Of a DNA stretch of 64,000 nt, positions 34,603 through 42,636 are shown piece after piece. Origin of the DNA: JANPPS01 sp965246835. GTDB lineage: Bacteria > Pseudomonadota > Alphaproteobacteria > Acetobacterales > Acetobacteraceae. The stretch spans positions 2,480,001 through 2,544,000 of the forward strand of contig CBDFFQ010000001.1 in assembly GCA_965246835.1 (NCBI GenBank). Direction: 5' to 3'. How positions within the stretch are numbered: position 1 is the first letter of the stretch; each line of letters opens with the position of its first letter. The notes under the pieces were generated by a model. It was not told the DNA's origin and searched no databases. It was given only the letters and a program-made list of their open reading frames with translations. The position numbers and the translations under genes were made by a program.

Positions 34603-36465
34603 TCACGGCATAGTCTGCGTCTCCGCCGCGGCCACATACCGCTCCGCATCCTCGCTCAGCAGCAGCCGCGCCGACACCAGCGCGTCCACCGCCGCCCGCA
34701 CCCGCGCCACATAGGCCGCCCGATCCGGATACCGCTCCGCCAGCGAGGGCCGGGGGTCGCCATTCCGCTCCCGCTCCGCCCGGGTCGCGGCGAAGGGCAC
34801 GAACATTCCATCCCGGTCGCACAGCTCATCCGGCAGGTCCTTGTAGACGTTGACGCCCGTGAACGTGCCGAGCGGCACCGCGACATGCGGCAGGCGAATG
34901 CCCGCGCTCTCGTTCCCGTCCACATCCACGGCGGATACGAAACTCGGCAGCACCGCACCGTCCCGCACCGGGCGGATCCAATCCGTCGGCGCCGCAATCG
35001 GGTTGTCGCGCGGCGCCCAGGTCACGCCGGGCACGGCCGGCATGCGGATCGCGGACGCCGGCGCCCCGGTCCCGTCCGCCAGGCGCGGCACCACGCTGGC
35101 CGGCGGCGGCGTGCCCCGCACCACCCAGGCCTCCAGGTTCGAAAGCATCGCCCGCAATGCGGGGCCGGAGCTGTTCGGATTGCGCGCCGCCGCACAATAC
35201 CCCAGTGTCGCCTGCGACGACGAATGCCCTCCATGCTGCGTGCCCGGCACCAGATAGGCCCGCGCCCGCTCCGGCAACATCTGGTCCCGCTCGCCCTCGC
35301 TGTGGATCAACGAGGCGCCCTTTTGCCAGTATTCGGTGCTGGTGTTGCTCTCGATCAGCACCGGGTCGCTGTCGGGGCGCCGCAGTAACCCGGCAGCGCC
35401 GTAGGGCGGCCAGACCTCCGGATAGAACCGGTCCTCATGCTGCGTCGCGGTCCGGCCCGGCATCGCCCACATCTCGTTGCCGAACACCTTCCCGGCGCCC
35501 CCGATATGCGACAGCACGCCGTCGAACACGCGCCCACCCCCCTCGGCCCGGTTCATGCCGAGGTCGAGGAAATGGCGCAGGAACCGCCCACTCAGCGAAA
35601 CCCCGAATCCGATCGTGTGCCGGATCCCCGGCATCTCCCGCAAATGCGCCACCACGTCCCGCGTCGCCGCGAAGCCGATGCCGTTCACGGTTGGGCGCGT
35701 CGCGACATAGGTCAGCTCATAGATGTGCCGGGGCACGAGCTTGGTGCCGAACGGCAGCATCTGGATGGTCGAGCTGTCGACGAACCCCCAATCGTCCCGC
35801 TTCACCTCCTGCGGCGCATCCGCCTCCCTGGCGCGGACCGTAAGCCGCGCAGTATCGGTGTTGGCGACGGGGTAGGGCAGGGCCACGCGGGCAACGTCCG
35901 CCGGGCCGCGCGTGCCGGCCTGGAACTCGTGCCGGATGCGGCCCACCACGCCCGGCAGCACCGGCAGACGAATGCCCATCAACCCGGCGCCCCTGACCTC
36001 CGGCTGCCAGCCGGACCACGCCACCGTCCAGCCGCGGCGAAACGTGAAGCCATTGCCGGCGTCGGCGGCCGCGCGCGGATCGTTGACCATCCCGCCCGGC
36101 GGCTCCGGCGCGTCGTTGATCCAGGACGGTACGTATTTATTGCCCCGGTTCGTCACATCATACAGCAGCACGCCGGCGCCGCGGGCCGGGTCCGCCGGGC
36201 GCAGAATGGTGACGTCCGTCTCATACTCCACGCGCCCCGCACCATTCCGCGGCGCCTGGTCCAGCAACGCGATGCCGGCATTGGCGGGGTCCCCGGGATC
36301 GAGCTCGCCCCGCGCCACCGCATCGATCCGAACATATGGCCCGGCATTTCCGAAATTTGCGCCCGCCGCGAACGGCGCTTCGGACAGGATGCGCAACTCG
36401 GTCACACGGGCCTCCGCCGGCAGGGCTGCCAAGGTGAGCAGGCCCGCCACCATCACGGTGCGCAT
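34603..36465 (-). CDS. Secreted alpha/beta-hydrolase domain protein (Abhydrolase_10 type)
   Basis: A 620-residue exported protein with the signal peptide MRTVMVAGLLTLAALPAEA. The large Abhydrolase_10 domain has the nucleophile elbow in GFGVSLSGRFLRHFLDLG (about residue 290) and a late conserved His region GTQHGGHSSSQ. An N-terminal beta domain (VTELRILSEAPFAAGANFGN) is typical of the family. Members are poorly characterised esterases or lipases. The gene begins 131 bp from the divergent Tim44-like gene and may be monocistronic or lead the following ABM operon (38-bp gap). Confidence 0.85.
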   Translation of the reverse strand: MRTVMVAGLLTLAALPAEARVTELRILSEAPFAAGANFGNAGPYVRIDAVARGELDPGDPANAGIALLDQAPRNGAGRVEYETDVTILRPADPARGAGVLLYDVTNRGNKYVPSWINDAPEPPGGMVNDPRAAADAGNGFTFRRGWTVAWSGWQPEVRGAGLMGIRLPVLPGVVGRIRHEFQAGTRGPADVARVALPYPVANTDTARLTVRAREADAPQEVKRDDWGFVDSSTIQMLPFGTKLVPRHIYELTYVATRPTVNGIGFAATRDVVAHLREMPGIRHTIGFGVSLSGRFLRHFLDLGMNRAEGGGRVFDGVLSHIGGAGKVFGNEMWAMPGRTATQHEDRFYPEVWPPYGAAGLLRRPDSDPVLIESNTSTEYWQKGASLIHSEGERDQMLPERARAYLVPGTQHGGHSSSQATLGYCAAARNPNSSGPALRAMLSNLEAWVVRGTPPPASVVPRLADGTGAPASAIRMPAVPGVTWAPRDNPIAAPTDWIRPVRDGAVLPSFVSAVDVDGNESAGIRLPHVAVPLGTFTGVNVYKDLPDELCDRDGMFVPFAATRAERERNGDPRPSLAERYPDRAAYVARVRAAVDALVSARLLLSEDAERYVAAAETQTMP

Positions 36466-36596
36466 CGTCGATCCTCCCGCCGTTTTACCGAACGCTGGCG
36501 GGTGCCGGGCATATCTGTCAACGTCTCGGATGCAGGCCCTTTATCCAGCTCTGGATCGATCTATATCCGGTCCCGTAACCAGAGGTTCTTACCGTC

Positions 36597-37523
36597 ATGC
36601 GCCGTTCCTCGTCCCTGATCACCGCCCTCGCCGTCGCAGCCCTGACGCTCACGCCCGCGGTCGCCTTCGCGAAGGCGGGGGGCGGGGCATCGATGGGCAG
36701 CCGCGGCAGCCGCACCTATTCCGCGCCACCCTCCACCAACACGGCGCCGTCTGCCGCGGCGCCGATGGAGCGCAGCATGGCGCCCCGCACCGCGCCGGCC
36801 GCCGGGGCTCCGATGGGGGCGCCCGGAATGCAGCCGGCGCGCGGCGGCTTCATGTCTGGTCTCGCCGGCGGCCTGCTGGGTGTCGGCATCGGCAGCATGC
36901 TGTTCGGCGGCGGGATGTTCGGCGGCTCCGGCGGGATGGGCTTCATGGGCTTCATCGGCCTGATGCTGCAGGGATTGCTGTTGTTCTTCGTGGCGCGGTG
37001 GCTGATCCGGATGTTCATGAACCGGCAACAGCCCGCGATGGCCGGCGGCGCCTCGATGCCGCGCCAGGCCGCGCCCGCGCCCATGGCGATGCAAGGCGCG
37101 GCCGCCCCGATGGGCGCCACCCTCCAGATCACCAAGCCCGATTACGAGCAGTTCGAGCAGTTGCTGCAGCAAGTTCAGGCTGCCTGGACCGCGGCTGACA
37201 CCAATGCTTTGCGCCGGGTCGCGACGCCCGAGATGGCGGGCTATTTCGCCGAGCAGCTCGCCGACCAGGCCAGCCGCGGCGTCAGCAACAGCGTGACTCA
37301 CGTGAAGCTGGAGAAGGGTGACCTGTCCGAAGCCTGGTCCGAGGGGCCGCGGGATTACGCGACGGTCGCGATGCAGTTCTCCGCGATGGACGTCACCCGC
37401 GACTCGGCCGGCCGCGTCGTGGACGGGGATTTGGCGCTTCGCACCATGACGACGGAGCTCTGGACGTTCGTGCGCACCCAGGGCGGACGCTGGCTGCTCT
37501 CGGCGATCCAGCAGACCCGCTAA
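36597..37523 (+). CDS. Tim44-like domain membrane protein
   Basis: A 308-residue protein. A signal/anchor (ITALAVAALTLTPAVAFA) is followed by a low-complexity Ala/Pro/Met linker, a Gly/Met-rich membrane segment (about residues 86-142) and a C-terminal Tim44-like domain (residues ~175-305: DYEQFEQLLQQVQAAWTAAD through LWTFVRTQGGRWLLSAIQQ). Bacterial Tim44-like proteins are envelope proteins of uncertain function related to the mitochondrial import component. A strong stem-loop follows the gene. Confidence 0.87.
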   Translation: MRRSSSLITALAVAALTLTPAVAFAKAGGGASMGSRGSRTYSAPPSTNTAPSAAAPMERSMAPRTAPAAGAPMGAPGMQPARGGFMSGLAGGLLGVGIGSMLFGGGMFGGSGGMGFMGFIGLMLQGLLLFFVARWLIRMFMNRQQPAMAGGASMPRQAAPAPMAMQGAAAPMGATLQITKPDYEQFEQLLQQVQAAWTAADTNALRRVATPEMAGYFAEQLADQASRGVSNSVTHVKLEKGDLSEAWSEGPRDYATVAMQFSAMDVTRDSAGRVVDGDLALRTMTTELWTFVRTQGGRWLLSAIQQTR

Positions 37524-37545
37524 GCCTCTCGTCACGCACGCATAA

Positions 37546-37575
37546 AGGGCCGCCGAGGGCAACCTCGGCGGCCCT
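37546..37575 (+). terminator. Stem-loop terminator after the Tim44-like gene
   Basis: A 13-bp perfect stem (AGGGCCGCCGAGG with CCTCGGCGGCCCT) with a GCAA tetraloop, starting 22 bp after the stop. It is followed by ATCTC rather than a T run, so it terminates weakly or with Rho. Confidence 0.75.
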
Positions 37576-37705
37576 ATCTCATTGGCGCATATGTGACAGT
37601 GTTGCTGCATCATCATATCTTCACAAGCAACGTGCAGAGTCTGACGTAAGGAGCGGTCAGCAAGGCGAAAGTCGTTCCCTTCAGGCACGAGGTTCAACCG
37701 CTCGC

Positions 37706-38557
37706 ATGAACGCCATCTCCCCCCGGGCCGCCCTCGCGCCGCCCCGCACCACCCACTATCGCGCCGTCTTCATCTCCGACACGCATCTCGGCACCAAGGG
37801 CGCCCGCACCGACTTCCTGGCGGATTTCCTGTCGCGCATCACCTGCGATCATTTGTTCCTGGTCGGCGATATCGTGGATGGCTGGCGGCTGCGGAAATCC
37901 TGGTACTGGGACGCCGGACATGACCAGGTGGTGCGGCTGATCCTGGGCCACGCCCGCGCCGGCGCCGCGGTCACCTACATCCCCGGCAACCACGACGAGA
38001 TGTTCCGCACCTGGCTCCCCGCCGCCGGGGATCCCGGGCTCGAGATGGCCGGCATCGAGCTGCGCACCGAAGCCGAGCACGTGACTGCCGACGGCCAGCG
38101 CCTGTGGATCACCCATGGCGACCAGTTCGACAGCGTGGTGCGCTACGCCCCGTTCCTGGCTCATCTGGGTGATGGCGCCTACGTGACCTCGCTTGTGCTG
38201 AACCGCTGGTTCAACGTCGTGCGACGCAAGCTCGGCTACCCCTACTGGTCCCTGAGCCAATGGCTGAAGCGACAGGTGAAGGGCGCCGTGAAGGCCATCG
38301 ACCTGTTCGAGACGGCGCTCGCGAACGAGGCGCAGCGGCGTGGCTTCGACGGCGTCGTCTGCGGCCACATCCACCACGCCGAGATGCGCCGCGTGAACGG
38401 CGTGCTGTATATGAACGACGGCGATTGGGTCGAAAGCTGCACCGCGCTGGTCGAACACGCGGATGGCCGGATGGAGTTGCTGGAGTGGGCGGCGGTCAAC
38501 AACCTCAACTTCTTCGCGCCGAAAGTCGCCCCCGAAACAATGACGGAGCCAGCCTGA
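37706..38557 (+). CDS. LpxH-like metallophosphoesterase
   Basis: A calcineurin-fold phosphoesterase of 283 residues with all metal motifs visible: ISDTHLGTKG, LVGDIVDGWR, YIPGNHDE, THGDQFDSV and VCGHIHHAE. The family is annotated as UDP-2,3-diacylglucosamine diphosphatase, but alphaproteobacteria usually use LpxI for lipid A. Its coupling to a GT4 glycosyltransferase suggests a role in another envelope glycolipid or in phosphate removal from a lipid intermediate. The start at 37706 lies 130 bp after a terminator, so it leads its own operon. Confidence 0.87.
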   Translation: MNAISPRAALAPPRTTHYRAVFISDTHLGTKGARTDFLADFLSRITCDHLFLVGDIVDGWRLRKSWYWDAGHDQVVRLILGHARAGAAVTYIPGNHDEMFRTWLPAAGDPGLEMAGIELRTEAEHVTADGQRLWITHGDQFDSVVRYAPFLAHLGDGAYVTSLVLNRWFNVVRRKLGYPYWSLSQWLKRQVKGAVKAIDLFETALANEAQRRGFDGVVCGHIHHAEMRRVNGVLYMNDGDWVESCTALVEHADGRMELLEWAAVNNLNFFAPKVAPETMTEPA

Positions 38558-39564
38558 CCTCGCCCACCCGGATACTCATCGTTTCGGACGCCTGGCATCC
38601 GCAGGTCAACGGCGTGGTCCGCACGCTGGCGACCATCAAGACCGATCTGGAAACCCTCGGTCACACCATCGAGGTGATCGGGCCCGACCGCTTCCGCACC
38701 ATCGAGATGCCGACCTATCGCAGCATCCGTCTGGCGATGTTCCCGGGCGGCCGGCTCCATCGCGCGATCACCGCCTTCCAGCCCGATGCGTTGCACATCG
38801 CGACCGAGGGTCCGCTCGGCTTTGCGGCCCGGCGCTGGGCCATCCGGCGCGGCCTGGCCTTCACCACCTCGTTCCACACGCGCTTCCCCGAATACCTGCA
38901 CGCCCGCACTGGGCTGCCGATGGCGCTGGGCTACGCCTTCCTGCGCCGCTTCCACAATGCCGGCGCCGGCACGCTGGTCGCGACCGCCAGCCTCCGCACC
39001 GAACTCGCGGCCCGCGGCTTCACCAACCTGCGCCCCTGGTCCCGCGGCGTGGACCTCGCCCGCTTCCAGCCCGGCGCCCCACCCCTCGAATGGCCGCGCC
39101 CGATCTTCCTCTCTGTGGGCCGGGTGGCGGTGGAGAAGAACCTGGCCGGGTTCCTGTCGCTCGATCTGCCGGGCACGAAGGTGGTGGTGGGGGACGGGCC
39201 GCAGCGTGAGGCGCTGGCCCGCATTTATCCCGGCGCCGTGTTCCTGGGCGAGCGCCACGGCGCGGAGCTGGCATCGCTCTATGCCGGGGCGGACGTCTTC
39301 GTGTTCCCATCGCTCACCGACACGTTCGGCCTCGTGCTGCTCGAAAGCCTCGCCTCCGGAACTCCGGTCGCAGCCCATCCCGTGACCGGCCCAGTGGATA
39401 TATTGGAAGGGGCGGCGCCGGGCGTGGGTGCGCTGGACCACGATCTCCGCGCCGCCGCGCTGCGGGCGCTCAACGGGAACAGGGCAGCCTGCCGCGCGCA
39501 TGCGGAGCGCTTCTCCTGGCGGGCGTGCGCTGAGACGTTCCTGACCCACCTGGTGCCCGTTTAG
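38554..39564 (+). CDS. Family 4 glycosyltransferase, apparent CTG start
   Basis: A GT-B fold glycosyltransferase of about 336 residues. The N-terminal lobe opens ILIVSDAWHPQVNGVVRTL, and the C-terminal donor site contains FLSVGRVAVEKNLAGFL and FVFPSLTDTFGLVLLESLAS with the GT4 EX7E-type Glu. It resembles enzymes that glycosylate membrane lipids. No ATG, GTG or TTG lies near the conserved N-terminus; CTG at 38554 overlaps the phosphoesterase stop as CTGA, mimicking the ATGA coupling used elsewhere in the window. A GTG about 70 bp upstream inside the phosphoesterase gene is the alternative. Confidence 0.85.
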   Translation: MTSPTRILIVSDAWHPQVNGVVRTLATIKTDLETLGHTIEVIGPDRFRTIEMPTYRSIRLAMFPGGRLHRAITAFQPDALHIATEGPLGFAARRWAIRRGLAFTTSFHTRFPEYLHARTGLPMALGYAFLRRFHNAGAGTLVATASLRTELAARGFTNLRPWSRGVDLARFQPGAPPLEWPRPIFLSVGRVAVEKNLAGFLSLDLPGTKVVVGDGPQREALARIYPGAVFLGERHGAELASLYAGADVFVFPSLTDTFGLVLLESLASGTPVAAHPVTGPVDILEGAAPGVGALDHDLRAAALRALNGNRAACRAHAERFSWRACAETFLTHLVPV

Positions 39565-39641
39565 CCGCTCGCTCGCAGCGAGTGCTGGCTACGCCCAAGA
39601 CAACCCTGTATAGTCGATATCGTAACGAACCAGGGTCTGCT

Positions 39642-40463
39642 ATGCTGCGCCGGCCGATCGACCCCCGCCTGTTCCAGGTCGCCAGCCTCGGCATGCTGCT
39701 CGCCGCCAACATCGCCCTGTTCGACCTCGCCGCCACCATCCCGCAATCCGCCGTCATGCTCATCGCCATCCTGGGCTGGCAGGCGCTGTTCTGCCGGCTG
39801 TTCCGACAACCGTTCGATCCGCTGAGCCCCGCGATCACCGGCCTCTCCCTGGGCCTTCTGCTCCGCACCCATGACCCGGCGCTGTGGATCGCGGCGCCCG
39901 GCATCGCGATCGGCAGCAAGTTCTTGCTCCGCCTCCGCGGGAAGCACCTTTTCAACCCGGCCAACGCCGCCATCGTGACGTTGCTCGCGATGGGCGCCGA
40001 GGTCTGGGTATCTCCGGGGCAATGGGGCACGGCGCTTTGGCTTGCGGCCATCTTCGTGAGCCTCGGCGGCCTCGTGCTGGCGCGGGCGCGCCGGCTCGAT
40101 ACCGCCGGCGCGTTCTTCGTCTGCTATGCCGGGCTGCTCGCGATGCGCGCCATGTGGCTCGGCGATCCCTGGGCGATCCCGCTGCACCAGCTGCAATCCG
40201 GGGCGCTGCTGCTGTTCACCTGCTTCATGATCACCGATCCCCGCTCCACCCCGGACCATCCGATGGCCCGCGTGGTGTTCGCCGCTTCCGTCGCCGCCCT
40301 CGCCTATCACCTGCAATTCGTGTGGCAGGTGCGCACCGGGCTGTTCTATGCCCTGGCCACCGTCTCGCTCATGACCCCGCTGCTCGATTGGCTGTGTCCC
40401 GCCCAGCGATTCCGCTGGCGCTATCAGGAGGCTCCATGCGCACCCTCGCCCTTGCTGCCGTGA
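39642..40463 (+). CDS. RnfD/NqrB-like membrane protein
   Basis: A 273-residue polytopic inner-membrane protein of the RnfD/NqrB family. It shows FDPLSPAITGLSLGLLLRTH, HLFNPANAAIVTLL, and the segment QSGALLLFTCFMITDPRSTP that corresponds to the family's FFMATDPVTSP region. The covalent-flavin SGAT-type site of true RnfD/NqrB is not evident. No other rnf or nqr gene is adjacent; instead the gene overlaps a DUF2330 gene by 28 bp. It may be an orphan flavin or quinone-associated membrane module. The start at 39642 is preferred over an upstream in-frame codon because family similarity starts there. Confidence 0.82.
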   Translation: MLRRPIDPRLFQVASLGMLLAANIALFDLAATIPQSAVMLIAILGWQALFCRLFRQPFDPLSPAITGLSLGLLLRTHDPALWIAAPGIAIGSKFLLRLRGKHLFNPANAAIVTLLAMGAEVWVSPGQWGTALWLAAIFVSLGGLVLARARRLDTAGAFFVCYAGLLAMRAMWLGDPWAIPLHQLQSGALLLFTCFMITDPRSTPDHPMARVVFAASVAALAYHLQFVWQVRTGLFYALATVSLMTPLLDWLCPAQRFRWRYQEAPCAPSPLLP

Positions 40464-41701
40464 TCGTCTTTGCCGGATGCGAGAGCGTCCGCGCGTTCTG
40501 CGGCTTCTATGTCGCACAGCCCGGCAGCACCCTGTTCAACGAGGCCTCCAAGGTCGTGCTCGCGCGCTCCGGCAGCCGCACCGCGATCACCATGTCGAGC
40601 GACGTGAGCGGCAACCCGCGCGAGTTCGCGCTCGTGATCCCGGTGCCCTCCACGGTCCAGCGCGACCAGGTGCGCGTGATCCAGTCCGCAACCGTCGAGC
40701 ACCTGGACGAATACACGGTGCCCCGCCTGGTCGAATACTACGATCCGGACCCGTGCCAACCTCTCGAACCCGCGCGGCTGCGATCGCTGGCGGTCCCAGC
40801 GCCGATGGCGGCCCCGCCGGAACGTGCAGCCACCGGCGTGCGGGTGGAGGCGGAGTACAGCGTCGGTGAATACGATATCCAGGTGCTCTCGGCCCAGGAT
40901 AGCGGCGGCCTCCTGGCTTATCTCAACAGCCGGAACTACCAAATTCCGGACGGCGCGGCCCCGGTCATCGGCAGCTATCTGCGGCAGCGGATGCAGTTCT
41001 TCGTCGCCAAGGTGAACATGGCCCGCGTCACCACCCAGCCCGGCGGCAAGACCTTCCTCCGCCCCATCCAGGTCGAATACGATTCGCCAAAATTCATGCT
41101 GCCGATCCGCCTCGGCACCGTGAACGCCCGGGGCCCGCAAGATATGGTGGTGCTGGCGCTGACCGAGCGCGGCCGGGTCGAAACCACCAACTATCGCACG
41201 CAGCGCATGCCGACGGGAACGGACATCCCTGTGGCGCTCAAATCCGATTTCTCCCGGTTCTACCGCGCCGTGTTCGACCGCCAGGTGGAGGACACGGGCG
41301 GCACCGCCACCTTCCTCGAATACGCCTGGGACCTCGGTAATTGCGACCCGTGCTCCTCCCGCCCCATGAGTCAGGACGAGTTGCGCGAACTCGGCGCAAC
41401 CTGGACGTCACGGAGCCGTTTCGGCGGCGCGTTCATCACCCGCCTCCATGTCCGTTACGACCGCGACCATTTCCCCGAAGACCTGGCGCTGCAAGAGACG
41501 GCCGATCGCGAGAGTTACCAGGCCCGCTACGTCATGCACCACACCTTCGACGGCCCGGCCGCCTGCGACGCGGGCCGCCGCTACACCGCCGGCCTCCCGG
41601 AGCGGTTCCGCAAGGAGGCTCGCAATGTGCTGGAGCTGACCAACTGGTCCTATGACGACCTGAAGCTCCGTATGGAGGCGAACGGCCAAAAGCTGCCCTA
41701 A
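40436..41701 (+). CDS. DUF2330 exported protein
   Basis: A 421-residue protein with an export signal (MRTLALAAVIVFAGCESVRA; the Cys in FAGC could be a lipoprotein site but the lipobox is imperfect). DUF2330 features are the conserved FCGFYVAQPGSTLFNEASKV, then FALVIPVPSTVQRDQVRVI and a Cys-rich region LGNCDPCSSRP. Function is unknown. The 28-bp overlap with the RnfD-like gene argues for a functional pair at the membrane. Confidence 0.85.
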   Translation: MRTLALAAVIVFAGCESVRAFCGFYVAQPGSTLFNEASKVVLARSGSRTAITMSSDVSGNPREFALVIPVPSTVQRDQVRVIQSATVEHLDEYTVPRLVEYYDPDPCQPLEPARLRSLAVPAPMAAPPERAATGVRVEAEYSVGEYDIQVLSAQDSGGLLAYLNSRNYQIPDGAAPVIGSYLRQRMQFFVAKVNMARVTTQPGGKTFLRPIQVEYDSPKFMLPIRLGTVNARGPQDMVVLALTERGRVETTNYRTQRMPTGTDIPVALKSDFSRFYRAVFDRQVEDTGGTATFLEYAWDLGNCDPCSSRPMSQDELRELGATWTSRSRFGGAFITRLHVRYDRDHFPEDLALQETADRESYQARYVMHHTFDGPAACDAGRRYTAGLPERFRKEARNVLELTNWSYDDLKLRMEANGQKLP

Positions 41702-41754
41702 GCGCCCGCCTCCGATCGAGACGGAAACGTCGTCTTCGACTAGTCTTTGTCGCG

Positions 41755-41872
41755 CCGGGCTTGAGCCGGGGTCCCGCTCTCTTGGCGGCTTGGCCACGCG
41801 GGCCAACAGGCAACCGGCCCCGCTTTCGCCGTCGACCAGCCCTTGAAGAGCGGGATCCCGGGTCAAGCCCGG
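41755..41872. repeat. Large imperfect inverted repeat
   Basis: The left arm CCGGGCTTGAGCCGGGGTCC and following bases to 41780 are complementary to the right arm 41847-41872, which ends GTCAAGCCCGG, with two or three mismatches over 26 bp and a 66-bp centre. The CCGGGCTTGA(C/G)CCGGG core is a common dispersed palindrome in alphaproteobacteria. It fills most of the 242-bp gap before the lipid A block. Confidence 0.75.
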
Positions 41873-41943
41873 TATAAGGTGTTACGGCGGTTTGCCGCAC
41901 GCCAGGGCGCATGCTACCGCCCGGCGATGCCGGTCCGCCTGCC

Positions 41944-42636
41944 ATGCTGAAGCGCGCGCTGCGCCACCCCGCGGTCCGGCAGGCCGGGGCCCGCGTGCTT
42001 GGCGCCTATCTCCGGTTCGCGCTGCGCACCACGCGCTGGAAGCTCGAGGGGTCGATCGAGCGCTTCGTCACGGGCGAGCCTACGATCTTCGCCTTCTGGC
42101 ATGACCGGCTGCCACCCGTCACCGCGCTGTTCCTCCATGCCGTGCGCGCCCGCGCCGCAGCCGGGCAGCCACCGGGGCGGATGAAGGTGCTCGTGAGCCG
42201 GAACCGCGATGGCCGGCTGATCGGCGACATCATCCGTGGCTTCGGGGTGGAGCCCATCCACGGCTCCCGCGCCAAGGACGGTGCCCAGAAAGGTGGCGCC
42301 GCTGCCTTGCGCGCACTCGTGACCGTGCTGGCCGAGGGCGGGCATGTCGGCATCACGCCCGATGGCCCCCGCGGGCCGCGGCGCGTCGCGGCGCCCGGGG
42401 TGGCGCACCTCGCGGCGCTGTCCGGCGTTCCGGTGGTCCCCTGTGCCGCGCACAGCACGCGGCTGCGCTTGCTCCCGACGTGGGACCGCATGGCCCTGCC
42501 GCTTCCGTTCGGCCGCGGCGTGCTGGTCTGCGGCGCGCCGATCGCGGTGCCGCGCGAGGGATGGGAGGCCACGCTGCCCACGATCGCCGGCGCACTAACG
42601 GACGCGGCCGCCCGGGCGGAGGCACTGTGCCGCTAA
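41944..42636 (+). CDS. DUF374 acyltransferase-like protein
   Basis: A 230-residue protein of the DUF374/lysophospholipid acyltransferase-like family. It shows an HX4D-type site in IFAFWHDRLPPV, LVSRNRDGRLIGDIIRGFG and the glycine motif HVGITPDGPRGPRRVAAPGV. In alphaproteobacteria this family commonly sits beside waaA and lpxK and is presumed to act in lipid A or Kdo-lipid maturation, but the acceptor is not proven. The start at 41944 skips 11 weakly conserved residues. It overlaps waaA by 10 bp. Confidence 0.85.
   Translation: MLKRALRHPAVRQAGARVLGAYLRFALRTTRWKLEGSIERFVTGEPTIFAFWHDRLPPVTALFLHAVRARAAAGQPPGRMKVLVSRNRDGRLIGDIIRGFGVEPIHGSRAKDGAQKGGAAALRALVTVLAEGGHVGITPDGPRGPRRVAAPGVAHLAALSGVPVVPCAAHSTRLRLLPTWDRMALPLPFGRGVLVCGAPIAVPREGWEATLPTIAGALTDAAARAEALCR

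Noticed and set aside
35912..36596. Extended frame reading through to the Tim44-like gene
   Set aside because: It overlaps the secreted hydrolase in antisense and shifts relative to the Tim44-like coding frame.
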